From Paraescarpia echinospica (lineage: Eukaryota > Annelida > Polychaeta > Sabellida > Siboglinidae), in contig CM034534.1 in assembly GCA_020002185.1 (NCBI GenBank), positions 11,640,512 to 11,704,511 of the forward strand: DNA of 64,000 bases, read 5' to 3'. Below, one piece after another: positions 42,618 through 54,600 of the stretch. Numbering within the stretch: the stretch's first letter is position 1; each line of letters starts with the position of its first letter. The position numbers were made by a program, and so were the translations under genes. A model generated the notes under the pieces. It was given only the letters and a program-made list of their open reading frames with translations. It was not told the origin of the DNA and did not search any database.

Positions 42618-45600
42618 GTATGTACCCTCAAGATATTCTTATGTGCAGTGTTAATATACCATGATTTCAAATCAACTACCGGGTGTTAATGGTCAAAAAG
42701 TTTGTTGGTGTCTCAGAAATTACTAAAATGTTCACCATTGATTAAGTAGTCATATTTGAGCACTTCTCTGCAAAAAACCTAAGCATTTACGTGTAAATTG
42801 TGTCTGAATTCTCTACTAGGTGAACATGGGGTAAATACCTTAGACCATACTCATTATTTTTAGCTGATTTCAGGTGCCTCTATAACGAGAAATTTACAAG
42901 TTACGTGTCTGATTGTTTCTGTGTATATGTAGACATAATGATATAAAGTATTGAGCTAAACAAATTCAAGTATGACAGGGAGAAGGAAAATTGGTACACT
43001 GGGTGCACGGAAATGGGAAAACGGATTTTGTTGTTTTTCCTACTTTTGTGCACCCAATATACCAGTTGACCTCCCTATCATATTCAAATTTTGCCAATAT
43101 AACCTCTACAAAGATGTCTACATATTCAGCATATGTCAAACATGTAAAGTGTAAACCTCATATAATGAAGTTATAAATGTTAGCTTAGCACCTGAAAATA
43201 GATTAAAAAAATAATGAATGTAATTTGGTGTGCTTACCCATTGTTCACATCATAGGGTGCTAGAGACACTTTACATGCAAGTGCTGAGTTCCTTGTGAGT
43301 TCATGTTAAGCTGTTAGCTTTGTGTTTTCAGGAATTGATGGCCGGTACAATGAAGGCACGACGGAGCTAGTCAACTACCTGCTGTTCGGGTTCTTTGACA
43401 CTCGCAGAGCAGAGCTAGAAAGGTAATTGTCAAAAACCGTTGGTTATGTTCCATAAAATAACAGGTAAGTGTTAAATTGCCCAGAAATCGTTCAAACTAA
43501 CATTGGCGGGCGGTTTGTTAATGTTGTTTTACCCTTAGAACTGGTGTTTCTACTGTTCAGTTCTGTCAATAAACTCAACATCAAACAATAATTCAGCTAG
43601 CGGATGCGTGTGTGTATGAGCATCAATTAGCACCAAAGCTTTTCCTCCTCAACGCTTTGCGTCTCAGGCGCTGATCTTTCAGGGAACAACATTAAATTTG
43701 AAGACAGACCCACACATGCAAAAATCAGCATGCAGACGCACACACACTGACACATGCATGCTGATGCACGCACGCACACACACACACACACACTGCTTTA
43801 ATGTCTTAATTTGTGTTGTGATTTTGCAGTTCTGGTTATGAAGAAGAAGTCCTTGATGGTTTGTATATTAATTATTATTAGGAGTCATTTCTGTTGTTTA
43901 TGTTACCCTTGACACATTTGGACACACTTTCTGTGGAAACTTTGAGGAAGAACACATTTTGTTAGAATCCCAGAAAGCAGACTTATTTTAGCATTGGTAA
44001 CATGTGTTTGGTGTACAAAGTCCTTGTGATATACGCGGACCCTTTGAACATTGTTTCAGTTCCCATATCAACTAGTCGGATGCATTATTAAAAAGCACTA
44101 AGTTGACAGCAAATATTGTTTGCTTTGGGATTTGAAATGGTCCATGCTTGGAATAATTGTTGTTAACTTACACACTGTATTTGTGTTTGAATAAAACAGT
44201 TCCACTGACATTTATAGCTGCTTCTTCAACTGATTTGACCCCTCACGACTCCAATTCTTTCATGTTCAGAAATGTAACGTGCATAGTTTAATTAATATCC
44301 GCATTCAGTTCATTATAAAAGTGCATATATTTTTTATATGATCAAAATAAATGAGTTTGCTGTGCCCTCTTCTATCTGGCCAACATTTAGGTTTTGACTC
44401 AATGAATTTATGGATGACCTAGTTTTTGAGGGAGCAGGGAAAATTGACAATATCAACACAGGAACATGTGCATAGTATTGTATCGCACATTCACATGAAA
44501 ATTCCAATTTTGAGAATCATTTCCAAGGCAGGAATTAAATAAGTTTGTCTGATGATTTTATCAAACCTACACATAAAACGTTGCACAGAAAAGTTAGTGG
44601 ATACAAGGTGGTTTTGCTTTTTGCAAAATGAATTTGAAATGACTTCATTTAGTTGACTTAAATGCTTAGGCAAACTTGACCACTCGCTGTCCTCTTGGAT
44701 GTCACACGCCTCCATCTAAGTTTATCCACAGCACACCGCTCTGCTGTTAATACCAGATTGCAATTTCATGTTTGATTTGGTCACTCCCCCTCTTCCGTGG
44801 CCTTCCTTGCTTGAGATGAGGTAAGCGAAAAAATCGAACTGGGGATGTAGTTTTCGCTCAGTCTTGTTTTGCTGGCAGATATGATGTTCCTGATTCATGA
44901 GAATCGCGTGGAGATCTACTGTAACCACGTCAACTACTTCTACCTTCTGCCTTACGTTGCACACTGGCGCAACCTGCATTTCCACTGTCTCAGAGATGAA
45001 AAGGTAAGTAGACACTGATGTATTGTCGTATCTCTAAAATTCTAAAAAAGCCTGCTTCATTAATAAATTATGCATATCTGTTGAATTTAACCAGATTTAA
45101 TGCGCGGTCGCATAAATTCACAAAGTCACAAAATATGTTAGGCATTACATGTGAGGATTTTTTCATCGCCACATATCGTGGAGGAGCTATGTTGCTGTAG
45201 TTGCAGCTATATATGAATGAAACGTGTTAATGTAAACTGACGAAAATAGCAATTTTGGATTATAAACTCCCACATCACATTTTGGTGGACGGGGGGGGAG
45301 GTGATGAACCAATACTAAACAGATAAGGTTTTTGTATTTTGCAAACTCATGAGAGCGTCCTTAACAAGCCATACAAAGTAAAAACCAGATGATAAGTGGA
45401 CTAGGAAGCCATCAAATGTATGAAAACGTCAACAATCTTTCATCTTTGGTGACACAGTCTTCTGAGATATTTATCGTTTTAAAACTAATTATGGTATAAG
45501 TTATTTGTTGCTTTGATTGTAATTTAATTGTAAAGTTACATATAACTTACAGATCATTTTTACACAAGGTATCAAGTAATAATCATTTGAAGAGAGACTT

Positions 45601-48600
45601 ATTTTTTACCATACTTTAGTTAATGTTTGTAATTAAAACACTGCAGCTGAATTTGATATATGCGTCATGAGTTATTGTCAGACAATTGTGAATACCATGC
45701 AATACATGATATATAGTGGTACAGTTTACCACAATGTCTCGTCAAATACCCAGGTAGTTGAAATTACTGAAAATACAAATTATAAAATGTTTCTTTCTTA
45801 GACAGTAATTCCATTGGAACATGAATGTAGTTCAACAGGTTTTTGTTTGAAGTTTTCTAAATGTGTGTCTGTTGTTACGACAAGAATTTGTGTTAATCTT
45901 GTGTTAATAATTCTTCTGAACTGTAAGAAATCAATGTGATGTTGACATCTATATATACCCTATATATTTAATCAAAGGCATAACTTTCTTTTATTTTAGT
46001 ATGATCAAGAAAAGGCAGAAGACTTCAAGATTAAGAGTTTCATTGCTATGGTCGAAACATCCCAGTGCATTGGTATCCCGTTCTTCAATAGTGGTAGGTG
46101 GAGCTACCGTTTAGAGCTGATTATAAAAAACTTATCACGTGAATGATGAACAGTTATCTATATAATTAAGTGTTCCTAAATGTCTGGGCTAAATATGTGA
46201 TCAAAAGAAAACATCACAACAATAATAATTTGTTAAGAAAGCATAATTAGTTATTTTATTGTTAACCAATATTAATTATATTGAATATTTTGGAAATGTA
46301 GTTGAAGTACCTTGTAAAATTACCAATGTTGCTGCACTGGTCCTGAGGAATCCAATGTAATGTTAATTGGAAGTATGCGTTTTATCGCCAGTAGCTAAAG
46401 TCCTTCCGTTTGCTTCACTTTGGGTGAATGAACTTTTTTTTGTACAAGGTTGGAAAATGAAAAATTGTACATGGTTGGATTATTTTCAGTTTTACAATAA
46501 ATCAACTGTTACATGCTAGCAAACATTTAAAAACGTATTTCTCTAAGTTGAAACTTCAAAATGCACCACCACATCATAACTTTGCTAATATTTGTCATAA
46601 AAATATGAACAAGGTATAATTTTATTGCTAAAGGAATGCTTTATTATAATAAGTTATAATAGCTATATCACGTACTAAATTCATGGGGATATTACTATCT
46701 GAACTTCTTCCAAAAAATATTTAAAAACCAAACATCGTGCTGCCAGATAATTACTGAGTGGCTGTACGCCCTACATCCAGTGAGACAAATGTAGCCATAT
46801 ATGTTAGCTGCCAAATAACACAAAAATGAAACAAATCTGTTGATAACTTTTATTTTTATGATTTTTTCTGACATAAAAATAGCCCAATTTAAGCAGGCCG
46901 ATCACTACCGTGCTCATTACTCAAAGTCGTTCTAACTATCTGAACTAGTATAATAACCTTATTTATGAATACTGTCAGGCATTTTGTCAAAATATTGATG
47001 CAAACACTTGAGATAATCTGAAGTAAACTTTCGAAGTGGATAAGTTGCTGAACTTCGTTCCACCATTTTTTTTTACGTTTGCAATGGAGGGCAGATGATG
47101 CTACATTTGAAACCATGGTTCTGTTTTGCTGAATTAAGTCAGCCCACTGAGGTCATTTTTGGCTGATTTGCCAATGACAGAGCTTTCCATCGATACCATG
47201 TGTGCGGGAGTCTAGACTTTTTGAGTGGATGTGTAAATTCAATACGCAGAATGTGGTAAAATTACCAATGGCAGCAAACGCGTCTCTTTTTTGTAAGCTA
47301 GATTGTGAGTAGCTGCCATTGAATCTGCTGATGAATAAATACACATCATCTAGAAAAATCTGTCAGCTATCTATAGATACCAAATGTTTGCATGTCAGTT
47401 GCACGTGAAGGAAATGAAAATTGTTACAACAAAGGCAGGTATGGTTGGGCCAAATTTCGGCTCGAGAAACTCTGATTGTTAAAGCTACTAAAGTACAGAT
47501 CCCCATATGTTCTTTACTGTGTATGACTGTATATGTATCATATCGTGAAGGCGTTGTATTGTTACAACCCTAATTGATGGAGTTATTCCTCTGAGCTCTG
47601 GCGAAAGAGATAAATAAATGTTATCTATCGTATTGTGAACTCGTGTAGATGTTTGTCTGTGCTTGAAGAATGATGAGAAATGACATGAAGGATGGTAATA
47701 TCTGTTGACAGCTCAAGCTGGTGGAACCTTTGATCCAATGCTACTGGAACGCTGGCCCATAGTGCAGGCGTTCGCACTGGAGGGGTTTGAAGGGTAAGTG
47801 TGGCACTGGAAGGGTTTGAAGGGTAAGTGTGGCACTGGATGGGTTTGAAGGGTAAGTGTGGCACTGGAGGGGTTTGAAAGGTAAGTGTGGCACTGGAGGG
47901 GTTTGAAGGGTAGGTGTGGCACTGGAGGGGTTTGAAGGGTAAGTGTGGCACTGGAGGGGTTTGAAGGGCAAATGTCGCACTGGAGGGACTTGAAGGGTAA
48001 GTGTCGCACTGGAGGGGTTTGAAGGGCAAGACTTGCACTGGATTAAGTTTTTAATGGAAAGTCTTTCACTTGAGATATTTGAAGGGTAAGGCTTTGACAC
48101 AAGGGTTTGAAATGTAAGTTTTTTACTGGAGGCATTTAAATGGTGTGTCTCACTCGCGTGGTTTGAAGGGTAAATCTTTCACAGGAGTTTGAAGGATAAG
48201 TATTTAATACGAGCAGTTTGAAAGGTACGTATTTCACTCAAAGGATTTGGAAAGTACGTCTTTCACTCGATGGGTTCGAAGCATCACTCTTTCAGTGAAG
48301 GGGTTTCGAAAGGCAAGTATTCCACCCACAGGATTTGAAAGATAAGTCTCTCAGCCATCTTGGTTGCTTTTCTAAGAAGCTTCAGTCAGTGTTTAGAATC
48401 GTAGGTAGTTCCATTTTATAAGAAAGGGCAAACTATGTTGTCTGATTGCATACATGAATTGTGTTAATAAATAATAATAGTATAAGTATAGTATTATGCC
48501 ACAAGGTTGAATTAAAGACAATCATTGTGAAGCCATTCTGAGTACAAGTTACAGCAGTGACTTGGTCTTGGATAAACATTGTTTGTAACTTTGTAATTAT

Positions 48601-51600
48601 GAATGAGGAAGTTTCTTGGCTGTCAAGACAAACATATTTTTGTTACATGCACCAAACTTGAAACTACTGGTTTGCACCTGATATCATGCTTATATGAACA
48701 CTGTAATTGTATATGTATGAGTGGATATTTTATTCAGGGCTTCATTGAGATTTGTTTTTGTTCTAGCGGAGGTTTCTTCACAATGAAACACAAGGTAAGA
48801 GTTTTCAGTTGTCTTAAATACATGCACTGCTTTGTATATGGTATATAGTAGAATTAGTCTTTGATAAAGACTCAATTGCAGCAACCTTGTATCTGTGTAA
48901 CAGTTTAACAAATACGTTGGTTCTGTAGCATTGTTCAAAACAAAGCATGTACATTATACTAATTTATAGAGAACTGACACAGACTTTCCTTTTTGTACAT
49001 TGCTTTGCTATGAAAATCCCACAAAGATATCTCAAATTTGAAAAAATTCCAAACATTAAAATGAAAGGGTAAGGCAGTCTTTAAATTGGCATCTCATAAT
49101 TTGTAAGCAATGTTATAGTGATCATGGAAGTTTAAGGAGATATGCATGATGTGTTTAGATCATCAGGTGATGGATAAATCCTTACCTATCCTCTTCGGGC
49201 CTTGTGGCCCATAAGGCTGCTATGCGACTCCGCCATCTCGCCCTGTCAATGGCTACGGGTCTTGCTTCGCTCCAAGTTGTCCATCCCAGTTGGTTTCGTT
49301 CTTTTTCCACTGTGGTTCTCCATGTTGTTTTTGGCCGACCAACTTTTCTTGTTCCTTCCGTCATCCATGTCAGTGCAGTCAGGCTGTGGTTGTAGTCCTT
49401 CTTTCTTAGCACATGCACGATCCAATTCCACCTTCTTCTCTGTACTTCTTTGCTGATCTTCCCTTCTGCTGTTATATTGTCAGTGTGTTTGTTCAAAATC
49501 TCTACTGGCCATCTAATTTTTTTAATTCTCCTGTGAGGGTTGAATTGGAAAATGTCAAGTTTTTTATTGTCACTTTTGTTTACTTTCCATGTTTCACATC
49601 CATACAATAACACTGATTTGTCCAGAGTATTATATAATCTGAGTTTATTTCTTAAAGGCCATATCTTGTCTAAATGTTTTTTCCAGAGAACTATGTAAAT
49701 ATACTTGTACATGTGTGTTATTCAATGTTATCACAAATTTTAAGCCACATGTTTGCCAAAACATTGATAAAGTTTATACGGTCTTAAGCAGTGCCCAGTC
49801 ACAGTGCAAACCTGGAAATGTCTATTTTCCGGAAATGTCCACAGATACATGACCTCACTCGTGGAACCGCTCACACGGTCTACGCGGCTAAATGTTATTT
49901 CATTATAATTATTTTTCAGATGTTTTTTATCATTAACATGTATAATTGATGAAGATAGGTGTTGTGGGAAACTGGTAATTCAGGGTTTGAGTGGAAATTT
50001 GGTGCACATCTTCTCCAAAGACCCAATTTGTCGGCAGAAAATGGAACATTTTGAATGTAAAGGACGGGATCCATGCTACGCCTACAACGAATAACATAAT
50101 TTGTGGTTCAGATCTGCCGATGGATATATCTTATGAGGTGGAAGATGGGCTTCAAAATACAGTTAGGTGTCAATGAATCAACAGTCCTTAAAATTACTCA
50201 AATAAGCGTCGGGATGCGAACGAGGACCACAACAACACCACTGGCCATTTCATCACAACAAACTCAACAGCCAGCCGTCAGTTGCCGGACTCTCTCGACA
50301 GGTTCATGCCTTGGCCTGTATACGTAGCACCACACCGACACCAGGCAATCTAACATCAGCAGAAACAACATTAATCTCTCAAATGTCATCATCACTGTCA
50401 TGAAAATATATTTGATCATCATATGCACCAGTCTCGGTAACGGAAGAGACACCGCTCTCAACCCACCAGTCGCCAGAGTTGTTTACACGAGGCGGGTCGC
50501 GCGCGCGGGCGGCTGTCAATCAGTCAGGGTGGTCCAGGCTGGTGGCTGTGTTCCACAAGTGACGTCACACAGTCTCACGCCGCTGTCACTCGGCAGTTTC
50601 CGTAAGATGGCAAATTTAGAGGTTCTTTTTATCTTGTACGCTCTTATGCGATTTATAAACATATTTTCAATAGCATCATCTGAAAGTGCATCATTTGTTA
50701 TTATGGAACACAGCACATTTTATCCCAGGATATGATCTTTAATGTGTATACATTTGAGCTCCATATCTACTTGAGTTTCATGAATGATATTGTTGCCTTT
50801 TGTATTCTGTTGATACTATCATCAGCCCTTCCTCCTTGCATGCTGATGTGTGCGCGCAGGTATGTATACTTCTCTACTTCAGTCAGTTGTTGGTCATCAA
50901 TCTATCTGTCTGTCTGTTTTCTACCATCGATACGTGTTAGTGTGAGAGTCCGTCAATTTGCAAAAAGTTTTTTCTTAACTTTCAGGTTGTTGATGTCAGT
51001 GAGAAACTTCATGAGATATATCAGCTCATCGATCCTGTCGCCCTGGAGATGTTGGTATCTGACGTAAGTTGGGTGTGAACTTTTTTGACGTTGTTTTAAT
51101 GTTAAAATCTGATGTAAGTCGCGTGTGAACATGTTTTGATATTGTTGGAATTTTACGTAAGAAATTAGGTGAAAATCTACATAAATTGGTTTGTCCTTGT
51201 GTGGTGCTGTGTCTGGTTACAATTGGTGAAATGTCATTGGTCAAACATTTGAGCATTACAGAAGGAACTTGGCCAATGGCAGCTCACCATTAATTGCTTG
51301 TTATACAAGTCTAAGGCAGTGTAATGATTTATTTAGTAATGTACTGTAATATACTGTTTTATTTAACATAATTTGAATTGATGCAGACTTTAACATGTAA
51401 ATATTAACTCATTCATTCAGTAAATCACACAGAAGAACAGTGTGGAGTACTGCTGTGAAAAATTATATTATTGTAGCTTCTAAAACATCACTAAAATAAA
51501 AAAATATATATACCCAAACTTAATTTTAAAAGACAAGTTCTTATATAGCACAGTATCCAATCCTCAGAACTGCTCAAAGCACTTTACTCCCTGGCAGACC

Positions 51601-54600
51601 TGTTCAATCAAACACCATCTCGACTTTTCTGGGAAGCATCATGTTAGAACCATTTTTTTAAACAAATTTTTGTATCTAAAAATATATGTTATGCATTCTG
51701 TATACTTCATAGTTTGAATACAGTAATCATTTGATTTGCTGATAGTGTTGTGTGAATGTTGTGTTTAATGTAGAAATTGTATGTTTTATTGTGTTATTTG
51801 CAGCAGCTGCCCCAGTTTGAGCAGCAGTTGAGTGCCATGTTCTCCCTCATTGATGTTCACAGGTGAGAAATTATTATGTCAGGCTATTATAACAGCAGCC
51901 TATAGAATTTTCACATATTAAAAAATAACTAGTTGCTGTGTAAAAAAACACTATTCAGTCAGATGTGCCCAGTGTAGTCTTTGCTAATATCAGTTAGGTT
52001 TATGACAACTTCTGTCTGTAACAGACAACTGTAGGCCTTGATTTTAGAATTTCAGTTCTTGGAGCATTTATTTTTGGGTTCAAAAAAATTTGAAGAAAAA
52101 CTTTTTCCACTCATTGATGTGTCAGTCATCGACATTGTTTCAGGTACAAAAACACTTTGTGTTCTTTATCATGTTTCCAGTTCATAGGACTGCTCAAAGC
52201 GCTTTGAAAGTACAATGCAAATGAATGAAAAGGCTTGTTGGAATCTATAGATCACTTTTTAATTAGCTACAATTAAAATTATTTAAATTAAAAGAAAACT
52301 TCCATTTGTAGAGTTAAGAAGAATATTTTGAGTATAAATTTTCTCATATCATGTTTCAAGCATTCTTTGCAAAGAGAGTAGTGCTCAGAATTGCATCAGT
52401 CTCGTTGACTGGGCCCATTCTGCTGAATGAGTGAAAATGAAGGTGCTTTGACGATTCAGAATGCAGAATGATTCAGAGCTGTTCCGATCATGCAGTGTGT
52501 GCTAAAACACAATATATTTTAGCCATATGTGTCCTTTTGTACTCGAGACGATGTGTTTTTTATGGAAGCATTGGTGTAGCCTGGTCTAGCCTCCACGGAT
52601 ATGGTGCAAAATTTGCATTCAGTGACAATTAATTAGTTGCGAAAGAGGAAACGCATACTCAATTTAAACTGCCACAGCAATCCTTCATACATGTGGGTCA
52701 ATTTAGTACTTACATTTTACAACAGAAAATCATGCACTTCTGCATTATTTAGGAGGACTATTTATTTCTTGCCATCATTTTTCAAATGTCAAGGCCTGCT
52801 ACAGTGATATTATTTCCACAGCCTGGCTTCTGACACACATTGTATCTACAGTTGTTTTTTGCAACCATCTTTCATTGTTTGTATGAAAACACAAATTCAA
52901 AATATTATGCGAAGCAGGCTTAACAAAATTTCCACTTTGTCCGTTCTCATTTTTAATTTACCCGTTACACTCATGAAAAACCCTTTACACATGCATTGGC
53001 GTTGGAACGTGGTGAAAATTCAAGGGGCTGAGGCTCTCTGAAAACCTCCAACAGCACCCGCCTCTTGAGGGCTCTTCGAAAACCTCCGACTGCACCCTCG
53101 ACCTGAGGCTCCCAAAATACTTGAACTTTAAACTACACTCCTGCATTCGCTTTTACACGTAGTACCAGGCACGTTTTCCCTTATTCACCAAGTTTTGTTT
53201 TTGTATTCTTCTTAACAATAACTATAGCAAGTTTCATGTTTTCTACACTGATAGCAAGTTAATGAGCAGCATTATTAGAAAGCTACTAGGATAATTGATG
53301 TATTTAATTGTCATATAGTTAATGCACATCAAAGTCTTGATATGCCTATATGTGTGCGGTGTCTGTGTTGGCAGACGTCACAACACCATGGAGGAGTTGA
53401 CCGAAGGCTCAGTCTCAGAGGTAAGCTGCTATGATTTATTAGATGTGTAAGCAGTATGCTATGGATATTTTTTCAGGGCTTCACTGAGATTTATTCTTTT
53501 AGCGGCAGCTTCTTCACATCTACATTGATAATTGGTTGAATCCTTTTTTGAAATTATGACTTATGATTAGACGTGTGCGATAATGACAAAACTTGTTTTA
53601 TGACATGGTCATCTCATTAAAGTGACCGGGATAAAAAATGGTGTATGACCATTCACTTGTGCAAAATGAGATTATTAAGTTTCGCGATGCCCAATTAGAC
53701 ACTGCTTAACAAACATCATTAGGCTCGAAGCCTCCAACTGAAACCCCTTCTTGAGACCTCCAACTGAAACCCCTTCTTGAGACCTCCAACTGAAACCCCT
53801 TCTTGAGACCTCCAACAGAAACCCCTTCTTGAGACCTCCAACTGAAACCCCTTCTTGAGACCTCCAACAGAAACCCCTTCTTGAAACCTCCAACAGAAAC
53901 CCCTTCTTAAGACCTCCAACTGAAACCCCCCTTCTTGAGACCTCCAACTGAAACCCCTTCTTGAGACCTCCAACTGAAACCCCCCTTCTTGAAACCTCCA
54001 ACAGAAACCCCTTCTTGAGACCTCCAACTGAAACCCCCCTTCTTGAGACCTTCAACTGAAACCCCCCTTCTTGAGACCTCCAACTGAAACCCCTTCTTGA
54101 GACCTCCAACTGAAACCCCTTCTTGAGATCTCCACCTGAAACCCCTTCTTGAGACCTCCGACTGAAACCCCTTCTTGAGACCTCCGACTGAAACCCCTTC
54201 TTGAGACCTCCGACTGAAACCCCTTTTTAAGACCTCTAACTGAAACCCCTTCTTGAGACCTTTCCAACTGCACACCTCCATAACATATTAATTTTACACT
54301 AATATATGGTGAAGTAAAAATATGCAGTATCCAATCTTTGAAGCTGCTCAAAATGCCTTCAAAGTACACTCCAAATGAACGATAACACTTCTTGGAATCT
54401 ATATATCACTTTTTAATTAGCTACAGTTATAATTATAAATTAAAAGAAAACTTCCATTTGTAGATTTAAAGAAGAATATTTTGAGTATTAATTGTCTTGT
54501 AGTAAAAAAGTATAACTTTAACAAACTTGATACTTTTTTGTAGCCACTGAGAACTTACTTCATCCATGGCAGAGTTGGTCTAGCAAGTAAAAGGTAGGTT

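Noticed and set aside
47625..48100. Minus-strand Pro/Ser-rich frames of ~100-137 codons
   Set aside because: They are antisense readings of the 29-bp minisatellite behind exon 7.
53675..54369. Minus-strand 'EVSRRGFSW' repeat proteins
   Set aside because: Produced by the 26-bp minisatellite. Three frames are open simultaneously and the tract is intronic.
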